64,000 bases of DNA from [Mycobacterium] stephanolepidis (GCF_002356335.1 NZ_AP018165.1:4402001-4466000), one strand, 5' to 3'; positions 27,807 to 36,376 are shown, counted from the stretch's first letter. Notes: generated by a model not told the origin, from the sequence alone. A program made the numbers and translations.

Positions 27807-28445
27807 CTAGCAGGAGCCCTTGCACAGCGGCTGGGCAAGGGCGCGCAGAACCGTCGCGTCATCGACGGGCTTCCACGGCGAGGGCTCGCGGCCGGTGCGG
27901 GGCACGGTGACCGCAAGCTCGGAAACGGTGCCCGACTCCGGCGGAACCACGTTGTAGATGTGCACCTCGCTGGTGGGGTTGTCGCGCTCCTTGCCGATCA
28001 GCAGGGTCGCCGCAAAGCCGTACCACGAGGGTGCCGGGCGCAGGTCGACGCTGATGACGTCGCCCACTCCCGGGCAGTAGTTGAGCTGAGATCGAATACC
28101 ACTCTGGAAGGCCGCGGCCCCATCGGTATTTCCTTCGGGCCACTGTCCCGCCGCCTGCACCACGGATGCCGCGACGCCCGAGGCGGCCTGGGTGGCGATG
28201 GCCGAGGCCGGCGGAAGGACGTCCGACGACGGGGCGCCGCAGAGCCGCATGCTGAGGAAGGAAGCCCTGCCTGTTGCGGTCGGGTTGGCCGTTGACCAGT
28301 GGTATTCGCTGTTCATGGGGATCTCGCCGGGGCTGATCCACACGCCGGCGGGTCCGGCCGGATTGGGGGTGGGCTCTGCCGCTGCCGTCGCCGTGCCGAA
28401 TCCGGCCATAAGGATCACGGTCGCAGCAGACAGGCGCATCATCAT
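27807..28445 (-). CDS. Secreted protein immediately downstream of iniC
   Basis: 212 aa. Signal peptide MMMRLSAATVILMAGFGTATAAA. The mature part shows GVWISPGEIPMNSEYHW, LSMRLCGAPS, YCPGVGDVISVDL and a C-terminal LCKGSC, giving several cysteines likely in disulfides. ATG 28445 is only 4 nt past the iniC stop, which strongly suggests co-transcription with iniBAC. The frame extends upstream to 28502 only as iniC shadow. Paralogue of the gene at 27135. Confidence 0.65.
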   Translation of the reverse strand: MMMRLSAATVILMAGFGTATAAAEPTPNPAGPAGVWISPGEIPMNSEYHWSTANPTATGRASFLSMRLCGAPSSDVLPPASAIATQAASGVAASVVQAAGQWPEGNTDGAAAFQSGIRSQLNYCPGVGDVISVDLRPAPSWYGFAATLLIGKERDNPTSEVHIYNVVPPESGTVSELAVTVPRTGREPSPWKPVDDATVLRALAQPLCKGSC

Positions 28446-28449
28446 CTGC

Positions 28450-29943
28450 TCAGTATGCCGGGCGCTCGTGCGTAGACAACTGGGTGAGTATGCCTTCGGC
28501 ACTGCGGGCAGCCGCTAAACACAGCCTGCTGGTGAACGGATCGTTGAGTGGATACGCGGCCCGCGCGCGCCAGCGTCCCACCGCGTCCAGGGCGGCACGT
28601 CGCGGATCCGGGCGGGTCTCGTCCAGACCCAGGCGGGCGGCCGGTTCCGTGCCGGAGGCTCCCAGCAGTCTGCGGATGAGCACCGTCTCGTGTTCGGTGA
28701 GCGTGGTGGTTCGGGAGGACAACTCTGCCAACAGCCGTAGCTCATCGAAGGCGTGAGTGTCAGCGAGCAGGGGGTCGATGTCGTCGATCACCCGGCGCCC
28801 GCCCTGGACCGGATATGTGGTCAGTACCTGCCGAGCCGACAGCAGGGCGGTGTGCGATTTGAGGATGCCGGCGCGCTGACCGAACTGATTGGCAATGATG
28901 TTGTGCAACTCCACCAGACCGCTGCGCTCCAACAGCTCCTCGGCCAGGCCAGTGGCGTCGGTGACCCCAACCCTGATGACGGCCACCGAGATCCGGATAC
29001 CGAACATCCCAAATCGGTGCAGCAGGGCAGTCCGGGTCTGCGCATCAACCGTAAGCGAATCATCTTCGCGCACAAAACGATCCACCGACAGCAGTGCCTT
29101 GGCCAGCACCTGCGGGTCCACCTCGGCGAGTTTTTGCAGCGCGACGAATTCGGACTGCCGCAGGGTGCGGGCGGTCAGCGCCAGTAGCCCGGCCACGGGG
29201 ACAACGGCCTGGCAGATGCCCGTACGTTCCATCTCCGCGGCGAACCGGGCAGCCACTTCCCGCGCAGATAACATCGCATCGAGCCTTCCGACACCGATCT
29301 CGTCGGCACGCGACACCACGCCCACCACTCCGACAGCACCCCCACGCTCCCCACCGACAAGCTTGCCGATCTGGGCGAGCAGCCCGATATCGGCGGCGTT
29401 CAGGCTGCGCAGCAGAAATATCACCGCATCGACCCGGGGCACGCCATCCTCCGGTACCAGCAGCGCCAGGCTACGTTCGGAGACCTCGGTTGACAACGAC
29501 GAGGTGCCGGGGGTGTCGATGAGCGTGATCTCGTTCAATTCCGGTGCAGGCCAATTGACGTCGAGGTCCGCTACCGACGCCGGGTCTAGCCGGTCGAGCT
29601 CGAAGGAAAGCCCTCCCTCGCGACGGATGGGGATGTCCTGACGCACACCGCTGAACAGATTGGCCGTGACCCGCGGGGCGGCGCCGTGCCGGAACCACGC
29701 CACGATACGGGTGGCCTCGGTGGCATCCGTGGGTGCGATATCTTCTCCGACAAGCGCATTGACCAATGTGGACTTGCCTGCGTTAAGAGTGCCGGCGATG
29801 GCCACCCGGATGGGCTCGTCGAGCCTGGCGGCGATACGTCGCAATTCGTCGTGCGGCTCTGCGACGCGCAGATACCGCGAATCGCTCTGGTAGGCGCGCA
29901 ACGCGCTGCCGATAATGACGCGGGTCTGATCAATGCCACTCAT
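28450..29943 (-). CDS. iniC: Dynamin-like GTPase IniC
   Basis: A 497-aa dynamin-superfamily GTPase, closely matching Mtb IniC (Rv0343). G1 is AGTLNAGKSTLVNALVG, the switch region DIAPTDATEATRIV, G3 LIDTPGTSSL, and SRADE is the G4-like element. The rest is helical. IniC acts with IniA in the isoniazid/ethambutol-inducible envelope stress response, probably on the inner membrane. Start overlaps the iniA stop (ATGA at 29940-29943). Confidence 0.95.
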   Translation of the reverse strand: MSGIDQTRVIIGSALRAYQSDSRYLRVAEPHDELRRIAARLDEPIRVAIAGTLNAGKSTLVNALVGEDIAPTDATEATRIVAWFRHGAAPRVTANLFSGVRQDIPIRREGGLSFELDRLDPASVADLDVNWPAPELNEITLIDTPGTSSLSTEVSERSLALLVPEDGVPRVDAVIFLLRSLNAADIGLLAQIGKLVGGERGGAVGVVGVVSRADEIGVGRLDAMLSAREVAARFAAEMERTGICQAVVPVAGLLALTARTLRQSEFVALQKLAEVDPQVLAKALLSVDRFVREDDSLTVDAQTRTALLHRFGMFGIRISVAVIRVGVTDATGLAEELLERSGLVELHNIIANQFGQRAGILKSHTALLSARQVLTTYPVQGGRRVIDDIDPLLADTHAFDELRLLAELSSRTTTLTEHETVLIRRLLGASGTEPAARLGLDETRPDPRRAALDAVGRWRARAAYPLNDPFTSRLCLAAARSAEGILTQLSTHERPAY

Positions 29944-31823
29944 GCGTCTCTAGCCACTCTTCGCGCAGGCGGCTCATCGGCAGGCTGCAACGCTTCAACA
30001 TGGGTGTTGACCTGGCGAAGAATATGTAACTGACGCTCCACCTCCCGAGTGCGCGCATCGCGGTCCTCGGCTTCCAACCGTGCCGACGCGATGGCCGCCT
30101 GCAGCGACTCATTGAGAGATCGGGTGGTCTGGTTGGCGATCTCTCGAAAATGATCGCGCAGCTGCCGCTGCACCAGCCGCAGCCGGTCGCGCGATTCCTT
30201 GAGCACCACGAAGGACACGTCGTCAAGGAACCGGCGCACGTTGGTCTTTGCCTCGCCCCGGATGCGCAGCATCCGATTCTCCATGTCCTCGTTGTAGGTC
30301 TTCTTGCCCAGCACGGCGCCAGCACCCAGCGAGATGAGATTGAACATGCCGAGCCCGGCAACGGAGGTCAGCATGCCGAACATGATGACGCCACCGTACG
30401 ACCCGCGCAGCCCGGTGATGGCCTTGTGCCCCAACTTGATCGGCTTTGCTTCCAGTTTCGACAGCGAATTCAGGTCGCTCAGGTCGGCGCCCATCTCACT
30501 GGCCCGTAGGCGCGGCATTTTGATCGATTCCATGCCGTCGGTTGCGAAGGTCTCCGCCACCTGGGCGGCCAGGTGCATGGCGCGCTGATGTGCCCACACG
30601 AAGTTGTTTCCCACCGAGTTGGCTACGGCCTGTTCAAGTTTTGCCCCGATCTCCGCCCAGTTCTTGGTGGGGTCGGTGCGGTCTATGACCTCCTCGGTGC
30701 GTTGCAGGATGCGCCGGAATCGTGATTGCAGATCATGCTCGACATCGGTGGACACATCAGTGATGCCGTCGCCCAAAACCTGCTGCCACAGTGCGGTATG
30801 GGCCAGTGCTTCCTCGGCTTCGCGCTTGCGCCGTTCCAAGTCCGAGGTGAGCTCGTCACGACTCTGCGGGTCCTGCAGAGCACTCAGCTCGGCATCCAGC
30901 GTGAGAGTGAGATGCTCAGAAGCCGCACCGATCTCGGCGATCGCTTGCTGGCGCGAAGTGGTCTGCTGATCGGCGATGGCATTACTCAAAAAGGTCACCA
31001 ACGCGGGGAAGTTCGATTCTGCGTTGAGCTCCTTGTCGTTGAGCTGCAATGCATGCGTACGCAACGCCGAAGAAACGGCTATGGCCGGGACGGTGATGTT
31101 GGCGCGTTGCAGATGAGCAGAGTTGGCGCCCACCACAGCGCGCCACTGCGGGTACAGGTCCATCTTGGTGTTGACGATCACCGCGACGGGGCACAGATCC
31201 AGCGCCTGCTGGGTGAATACCAGCTCGGGTTCCGTGAATTCGGAACTGAGGTCGCTCACCATGAGCATGACGTCGGCGTCGGGAAGTAGACCGAGCGTAC
31301 TGGACAGATGCGGTTGGCCGAACCCACCAACACCGGGTGTATCCACCAGGCATAGAACACTTTTGAGCATCGGACTGGCCACCTTGACCTCTACCCGCAG
31401 TACCTCGCGTCCTCGGGCTTGCGGTGCGCGCTTGAGATCCTTGCCGATGTCTGCCACCGGAATCGGAATGATCTCAGGTTCCCCGGAGAGCCCACCGCCG
31501 TCGTACTGGTCGGCGGGCGCAACAACCAACGCGGCTGACGGCTGGTCACCGTAACTGATAACGGTTGTCACCGAAGTGGTTTCATCATCGCCCACCCGCG
31601 CGACGGGCATGTTGAGTAGTGAATTCACCAGCTGGCTCTTGCCCTGCTTGAGCTGACCGGCTACCACAACACGCAGGGGACGGTCCACGAGAAGTTGGTC
31701 CACACGGTTCAAGCGGTCAATCAGATCGCCTCGATCGTTCTCACCCGCGATCTTGCGCACATGCCCAAGCAGCTCGTTGATGAGCGCGGGCTGTTGTTGG
31801 CTGTCTTGTGCGGTGTCAGACAA
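29940..31823 (-). CDS. iniA: Dynamin-like GTPase IniA
   Basis: A 627-aa bacterial dynamin-like protein, homologous to Mtb IniA (Rv0342). G1 is VVAGQLKQGKSQLVNSLL, the switch GDDETTSVTTVISYG, G3 LVDTPGVGGFGQPH, and G4 NTKMDLYP. A long helical stalk follows, with the hydrophobic membrane paddle GGVIMFGMLTSVAGLGMFNL at residues about 485-505. Mtb-type IniA can remodel or fuse membranes and is linked to tolerance of cell-wall drugs. Start is TTG at 31823. A strong stem-loop separates it from iniB. Confidence 0.95.
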   Translation of the reverse strand: MSDTAQDSQQQPALINELLGHVRKIAGENDRGDLIDRLNRVDQLLVDRPLRVVVAGQLKQGKSQLVNSLLNMPVARVGDDETTSVTTVISYGDQPSAALVVAPADQYDGGGLSGEPEIIPIPVADIGKDLKRAPQARGREVLRVEVKVASPMLKSVLCLVDTPGVGGFGQPHLSSTLGLLPDADVMLMVSDLSSEFTEPELVFTQQALDLCPVAVIVNTKMDLYPQWRAVVGANSAHLQRANITVPAIAVSSALRTHALQLNDKELNAESNFPALVTFLSNAIADQQTTSRQQAIAEIGAASEHLTLTLDAELSALQDPQSRDELTSDLERRKREAEEALAHTALWQQVLGDGITDVSTDVEHDLQSRFRRILQRTEEVIDRTDPTKNWAEIGAKLEQAVANSVGNNFVWAHQRAMHLAAQVAETFATDGMESIKMPRLRASEMGADLSDLNSLSKLEAKPIKLGHKAITGLRGSYGGVIMFGMLTSVAGLGMFNLISLGAGAVLGKKTYNEDMENRMLRIRGEAKTNVRRFLDDVSFVVLKESRDRLRLVQRQLRDHFREIANQTTRSLNESLQAAIASARLEAEDRDARTREVERQLHILRQVNTHVEALQPADEPPARRVARDA

Positions 31824-31904
31824 GGTCCCGTGACCCTTCTCGCTCGAAGTTCCTCATACTGTGCCATTTCTCTAGGTCCGCACGACCGGAGCAACACCCC
31901 ATGC

Positions 31905-31939
31905 GGATGCCCCGCACCATTTCTGGGTGCGGGGCATCC
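31905..31939. terminator. 14-bp stem-loop between iniB and iniA
   Basis: Perfect 14-bp arms, 31905-31918 (GGATGCCCCGCACC) and 31926-31939, with a 7-nt loop. On the minus-strand transcript it forms 10 nt after the iniB stop and about 80 nt before the iniA start. No T-run follows. It may act as a partial terminator or 3' stabiliser that sets more iniB than iniAC mRNA. Confidence 0.6.
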
Positions 31940-31948
31940 ATCCGGGAA

Positions 31949-34084
31949 TCAGTGGTGCTCGGTGCCCGGCAGGGCGGTGTGGTCGGTCGCCGCCACGTGG
32001 CTCTGAGCATGTCCCTGAGCTTCGAATCCGGTGCCGGCCGCAGCATGTGAACCCATCGAGGAGTTCAGCGACTCGTTCATCGAGGAGCTGTGCGAGGCAT
32101 CGAGCGAGCTGCTCATCGAGTGATTGATGGCACTGGCGTGCGAGCCGCTGCCGACCGCTGTGCTCCCGCCGGCAGAACCCGAACCGCTCAGCGCCTCGTT
32201 GATGGCACTGGTGTGGGTGCCACCACCGACTGCGGCGTTACCACCAACAGAACCCGAGCCACCCAACGACTCGTTAATCGCACCACCAACATGCGAACCC
32301 CCACCAACAGCACCACCAACATGAGAACCAGCACCCACGCCACCACCAACACCGGTGTTCACACCACCACCGACCGCAGCGTTACCACCAACAGAACCCG
32401 AGCCACCCAACGACTCGTTAATCGCACCACCAACATGCGAACCCCCACCAACAGCACCACCAACATGAGAACCAGCACCCACGCCACCACCAACACCGGT
32501 GTTCACACCACCACCAACTGCAGCGTTACCACCAACAGAACCCGAGCCACCCAACGACTCGTTAATCGCACCACCAACATGCGAACCCCCACCAACAGCA
32601 CCACCAACATGAGAACCAGCACCCACGCCACCACCAACACCGGTGTTCACGCCACCACCAACTGCAGCGTTACCGGCGACAGAACCCGAGCCACCCAACG
32701 ACTCGTTAATCGCACCACCAACATGCGAACCCCCACCAACAGCACCACCAACATGAGAACCAGCACCCACGCCACCACCAACACCGGTGTTCACACCACC
32801 ACCGACCGCAGCGTTACCGGCGACAGCGGCGTTACCCGCGACAGCGGCGTTACCGGCGACTGCCGCGCTACCAGCCAGACCAGCATTGCCCGCCAAACCA
32901 GCGTTACCCGCCAAACCAGCATTGCCCGCCAAACCAGCGTTACCCGCCAAACCAGCATTGCCCGCCAAACCAGCATTGCCCGCCAAACCAGCATTGCCCG
33001 CCAAACCAGCATTGCCCGCCAAACCAGCGTTACCCGCCAAACCAGCATTGCCCGCCAAACCAGCATTGCCCGCCAAACCAGCATTGCCCGCCAAACCAGC
33101 ATTGCCCGCCAAACCAGCATTGCCCGCCAAACCAGCATTGCCCGCCAAACCAGCGTTACCCGCCAAACCAGCGTTACCCGCCAAACCAGCGTTACCCGCC
33201 AAACCAGCGTTACCGCCCACAGCGGCCGAACCTGCGCCGCTGGTCGCGGTGCTGATGTTCGCCTGGTTGTGCGAGGCGATCTCAGTGTTCGTGGAGTTAC
33301 CCGAGCCGATGTTCGTGGTGTTACCCGAGCCGATGTTGGTCGAGCGATCGGTGTTGAACGAATCGTTGATGTTGGTGGTGTTGCGCTGCGAATGGTCGTC
33401 GACGACGTTCACGCTCTTGTCGATGTTGGCAGAGCCATGCCCGCTGACGTTGGTGTAGTCGCCGCCTACCCGAGTTTGGCTCTGATCCACACCGACACTG
33501 CTGCCGTGATCGGCATTGATGATGTTGCTATCGCGCACATCGCCGTTGACCGCGGTGGAACCCTTGCCGGAGGCGATCGGACCGGAGTTGCTGCCGCCCA
33601 CGGCGACGGCACCGTCGCCGATGGCGGTGGTGTCGCGGTTACCGAACTGAAGATCACCGAAGCTCAAGTCCAGGAGCGGACCGCGGTTGAAGCTGTCGAC
33701 ATTCCCGCTGGGGCTCATGACCTGGTTGCCGCTCGCGATCGGGTTGTGGCTCGCAAAGTCGGTGTCGTTGTGGCTCATGAAGTCGTTGCCCCGGGGGCTC
33801 AGCAGCGACGGCGACAGGATGCTCGGGGCATCGGGCTGTGCGGCGTAGTAGTTCTGCAGGTTGCCCGACAAGTCGTTCATCGGGTTGCCGGTGTTGACCC
33901 ACTGCGACTGGTAGCCGTAGTTGGAGGCCACCGATTCGGCGACGACCGGCATGACCGCACCCACCTGTGCGGCGGTAACGGCCGACAGTCCGGCGTTGGC
34001 CAGCGAGGTCTGCGGGTCGGCGACGTAGCTTGCGGCCTGCACCGGGTCGCGGAAGAGGTTGAGGATGAAGTCGATGATGGACAT
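31949..34084 (-). CDS. iniB: IniB, Gly/Ala/Asn repeat protein
   Basis: 711 aa, much longer than Mtb IniB (about 480 aa). Residues 1-55 form the IniB N-terminal domain (FILNLFRDPVQAASYVADP and VMPVVAESVASNYG). Residues 100-290 are Asn/Ser/Asp-rich. Then come nineteen GLAGNA hexapeptides (about residues 290-405), four 48-aa repeats with VGGGVNTGVGGGVGAGSHVGG (about 421-612), and a Ser/His/Ala tail. No signal peptide or helix is visible. AAGGAGA precedes the ATG. First gene of the drug-inducible iniBAC operon. The exact role of IniB is unknown. Confidence 0.92.
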   Translation of the reverse strand: MSIIDFILNLFRDPVQAASYVADPQTSLANAGLSAVTAAQVGAVMPVVAESVASNYGYQSQWVNTGNPMNDLSGNLQNYYAAQPDAPSILSPSLLSPRGNDFMSHNDTDFASHNPIASGNQVMSPSGNVDSFNRGPLLDLSFGDLQFGNRDTTAIGDGAVAVGGSNSGPIASGKGSTAVNGDVRDSNIINADHGSSVGVDQSQTRVGGDYTNVSGHGSANIDKSVNVVDDHSQRNTTNINDSFNTDRSTNIGSGNTTNIGSGNSTNTEIASHNQANISTATSGAGSAAVGGNAGLAGNAGLAGNAGLAGNAGLAGNAGLAGNAGLAGNAGLAGNAGLAGNAGLAGNAGLAGNAGLAGNAGLAGNAGLAGNAGLAGNAGLAGNAGLAGNAGLAGNAGLAGNAGLAGSAAVAGNAAVAGNAAVAGNAAVGGGVNTGVGGGVGAGSHVGGAVGGGSHVGGAINESLGGSGSVAGNAAVGGGVNTGVGGGVGAGSHVGGAVGGGSHVGGAINESLGGSGSVGGNAAVGGGVNTGVGGGVGAGSHVGGAVGGGSHVGGAINESLGGSGSVGGNAAVGGGVNTGVGGGVGAGSHVGGAVGGGSHVGGAINESLGGSGSVGGNAAVGGGTHTSAINEALSGSGSAGGSTAVGSGSHASAINHSMSSSLDASHSSSMNESLNSSMGSHAAAGTGFEAQGHAQSHVAATDHTALPGTEHH
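32247..32822. repeat. Four tandem 144-bp repeats inside iniB
   Basis: The sequence ACAGAACCCGAGCC recurs at 32247, 32391, 32535 and 32679, exactly 144 bp apart, and the intervening DNA is nearly identical. Each unit encodes 48 aa in frame. A fifth, degenerate copy lies below 32247. Confidence 0.95.
32869..33214. repeat. Nineteen tandem 18-bp repeats inside iniB
   Basis: The unit AAACCAGCATTGCCCGCC or AAACCAGCGTTACCCGCC is repeated 19 times with an exact 18-bp period and encodes GLAGNA on the minus strand. Only two sub-types (CATTG/CGTTA) occur, interspersed. Confidence 0.95.
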
Positions 34085-34224
34085 CTGAGGTCTCCTTGGG
34101 GGATCGGAGTCAACCGGGTCTGTCCGGTCGAACTGAATACAAACCTACGAACCTGCAAGTGCCCTGAAAACGGGAGAACTTCCCCTTCTCCGCCAATCCC
34201 CCATGGGGGTCCGCAGCCATCCCT

Positions 34225-34241
34225 ATTAGGGGATTAGGGGG
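34225..34241. promoter_or_regulatory. Tandem ATTAGGGG motif upstream of iniB
   Basis: ATTAGGGG at 34225 and ATTAGGGGG at 34233 are arranged head-to-tail with 8-bp spacing, about 150 nt before the iniB ATG. A CCCCCATGGGGG palindrome is nearby at 34198-34209. The same octamer occurs in front of the second IniB-domain gene. Candidate binding site for the iniBAC activator IniR. Confidence 0.45.
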
Positions 34242-34357
34242 TCGCTAGGGGCCGGGTTCTCCGGGCGTTCATCGCCGCACCATTGCCCGGTTCTCGCCGC
34301 CTACAACTGGGCGGTCACAACGCTCTGAGCAGCGGAGACGGGCGGAATACTATCGTG

Positions 34358-34400
34358 CTTAGTATTTATCTACTATCTTTCCTAGTAGTTAAATACTAAG
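34358..34400. promoter_or_regulatory. 43-bp operator dyad before the dsbA-ccdA-blaI block
   Basis: Outer arms CTTAGTATTTA (34358-34368) and TAAATACTAAG (34390-34400) are perfect. Inner arms CTACTA (34370) and TAGTAG (34383) share the same centre (34379). It lies 28 nt before the GTG of the first gene and is much more AT-rich than its surroundings. The TACTA/TAGTA type of dyad is what BlaI/MecI/CopY repressors bind, and a BlaI protein is encoded in the same operon. Confidence 0.7.
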
Positions 34401-34428
34401 TCGGTTAGTAGATCGGAAGAGGGAACCA

Positions 34429-35118
34429 GTGCGGCGAAGCGAGAACCGTCAGCGCGATATCTGGATCGCCGGAATCTTGGGCGTCGTGATCATCGTGCTG
34501 GCCACGTACCTGTTCTTCGATCACAGCAGCAAGAGCACCGCATCGGTCGGCTCACCGGCGGCGACCGCCCACCGCAACAGCCTGGCTCGGCTGCACACGA
34601 ATGATCCGATGGCACTCGGCCCCATCGATGCGCCGGTGGTGCTGGTCATCTACTCGGATTACCGCTGCCCTTTCTGCGCAAAGTTCAGCCGGGATACCGA
34701 ACCGCAGCTCGTCGAGCGCTACGTCAACACCGGGAAACTGCGCATCGAGTGGCGCGATCTCCCGATCTTCGGGACGCAGTCGGTGCAGGCCGCCAAGGCC
34801 GGTAGAGCAGCAGCCGAACAAGGCCGGTTCTGGGAGTTCAACCGGGCCGTGTATCGGCATGCTCCGGATCGCGGCCATGCCGAGCTCACTGACGAGGTCC
34901 TCCTCGAACGAGCTCGCGAAGCTGGGGTCCCGGACCTGGCCCGGTTCCAGGCAGCGGTCGCGGGCGATCGGCTACTGCCTGCCGTAGAGCAAGACATTCA
35001 GGAAGCTGTTGCGATCGGGGCGGCCTCTACGCCGGTCTTCGTGATCAATGACCAGCCAGTGGTGGGTGCGCAGCCCTTCGACGTCTTCGTATCGGTCATC
35101 GAGCAGGCTCAGCGGTGA
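34429..35118 (+). CDS. DsbA-like membrane-anchored thiol oxidoreductase
   Basis: A 229-aa protein with an N-terminal membrane anchor (IAGILGVVIIVLATYLFF), a linker, and a DsbA/thioredoxin-4 fold. The active site is IYSDYRCPFCAKFSRD (CPFC), and the cis-Pro loop is in GAASTPVFVIND. Likely makes or isomerises disulfides outside the membrane. GTG start with GGAAGAGGG upstream. Its GTGA overlap with the CcdA gene indicates coupled synthesis. First gene of a five-gene run. Confidence 0.85.
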   Translation: MRRSENRQRDIWIAGILGVVIIVLATYLFFDHSSKSTASVGSPAATAHRNSLARLHTNDPMALGPIDAPVVLVIYSDYRCPFCAKFSRDTEPQLVERYVNTGKLRIEWRDLPIFGTQSVQAAKAGRAAAEQGRFWEFNRAVYRHAPDRGHAELTDEVLLERAREAGVPDLARFQAAVAGDRLLPAVEQDIQEAVAIGAASTPVFVINDQPVVGAQPFDVFVSVIEQAQR

Positions 35119-35996
35119 TCGATGTCGGAGTACTCGGCGCTCTACTCGGCGGGCTTCTGACGTTGGTCAGCCCATGCTCGGCGATGCTTCTGCCGTCGTT
35201 CTTCGCATACTCCTTCGACCGAGCCGGCCTGCTCCTGCGCAGGACCGGGCTCTTCTACCTGGGCATGCTCACCGTGCTGGTGCCGTTAGGAGCGGGCGTA
35301 GGCGCGATCGGCGCGCTACTCACCGAATACCGTTCCCAGGTGACAACCATGGGAGGCCTGCTGATGATCGCGCTCGGCGTGGCCATCATCGCCGGATTCG
35401 GCTTCCGCATCGGCCCGGCAGCGCGGGCGGCCGCTCGCCTCGACCTGTCCTCGGGACTGTCGGTGCTGTTACTCGGCACCGTGTATGCGCTCGCGGGATT
35501 CTGCTCCGGGCCCATACTCGGCAGCGTGTTGACGGTGGCCGCCATCGGCTCCAGCCCGGTCTATGGCGCTCTGCTCATGGCGCTGTACGCACTCGGAATG
35601 GCCGTGCCCTTGTTCGTTCTGGCGTTCGCCTGGGGACGGTTGGGGCTATCTCACCGACGCTGGGTGCGGGGAACCGAGATCCGAATCGGACGGCTGCGAA
35701 CCCACTCAACAAACCTGGTATCCGGTGGGATGTTCATCGTGATCGGCATATTTTTTGTAGCCACCGACGGGACGGCTGCACTCGGCGGGATCACCGGCAG
35801 CGATACTCAGTTCGACATGCAAGCGAGGCTGCAAGATCTCACCTCGCACCTGCCGAACGCGGCCGTGGCGCTCGGGATCGCCTGCGCCGCATTCGTAGTG
35901 GTCCTGATGCGCTTGCTGTATCCCCGTGCCACGGCGGCGCGCGGTGCCCGAACGCGAAGTGACAGAACGAGAGAGGACGCCGATGACCGCACCTAG
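35115..35996 (+). CDS. CcdA-type membrane thiol transporter
   Basis: 293 aa with six or more helices. The CcdA signature TLVSPCSAMLLPSFFAY is in helix 1, and the second cysteine is in ALAGFCSGPILGSVL. It differs from the 23216 CcdA (NPCGFAFLPGY), so the window has two distinct CcdA lineages. Expected to pass electrons to, or from, the DsbA-like partner that overlaps it by 4 bp. The C-terminal 25 residues are Arg/Asp-rich and cytoplasmic. Confidence 0.85.
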   Translation: MIDVGVLGALLGGLLTLVSPCSAMLLPSFFAYSFDRAGLLLRRTGLFYLGMLTVLVPLGAGVGAIGALLTEYRSQVTTMGGLLMIALGVAIIAGFGFRIGPAARAAARLDLSSGLSVLLLGTVYALAGFCSGPILGSVLTVAAIGSSPVYGALLMALYALGMAVPLFVLAFAWGRLGLSHRRWVRGTEIRIGRLRTHSTNLVSGGMFIVIGIFFVATDGTAALGGITGSDTQFDMQARLQDLTSHLPNAAVALGIACAAFVVVLMRLLYPRATAARGARTRSDRTREDADDRT

Positions 35997-36013
35997 CCAG
36001 AAGGAGAGAGCGC

Positions 36014-36376
36014 GTGCGTGACATGTTCGGCCTCGGTGAGCGGGAGTCGACGATCATGGAGGTGTTGTGGTCCGTGGCCGAGCCGGTGACTGTCCGTGAT
36101 GTCCTGGATCGGCTGGACCGTCCCTTGGCGTACACGACAGTCATGACGGTCCTCGACAACCTGCACAACAAGGGACACGTCACCCGCGAGAAGGTTGGGC
36201 GGGCGTTCCGCTACCGAGCGGCGCAAACGCGCGAAGCAGCGGCAGCACAGATGGTCCGGGAAGTCTTGGCCGCCAGCGGCGATGCCGAAGGGGTGCTCTT
36301 GCACTTCGCCGGATCTGCCTCCCCGGAGGAATCCACGGTGCTGCGCAGGATTCTCCGCCGAGGCGGCCTGACATGA
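36014..36376 (+). CDS. BlaI/MecI/CopY family transcriptional repressor
   Basis: A 120-aa winged-helix protein. LGERESTIMEVLWSVAEPVTVRDVLDRL and LAYTTVMTVLDNLHNKGHVTREKVGRAFRYRA are the penicillinase-repressor signature. The C-terminus is the dimerisation helix region. GTG start with AAGGAGAGA upstream. ATGA overlap with the M56 gene is the standard BlaI-BlaR arrangement (compare Mtb Rv1846c-Rv1845c). The 43-bp dyad at 34358 is its likely operator. Confidence 0.92.
   Translation: MRDMFGLGERESTIMEVLWSVAEPVTVRDVLDRLDRPLAYTTVMTVLDNLHNKGHVTREKVGRAFRYRAAQTREAAAAQMVREVLAASGDAEGVLLHFAGSASPEESTVLRRILRRGGLT

Noticed and set aside
32869-33214. Possible CRISPR array
   Set aside because: The 18-bp units are directly adjacent with no spacers and encode GLAGNA in frame; no cas genes nearby.
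32090-34237. 715-residue open frame on the plus strand opposite iniB
   Set aside because: It is a by-product of the repetitive iniB DNA: Thr/Arg/Gln repeats with the same 144- and 18-bp periods, no ribosome site, and it covers the iniB promoter region.
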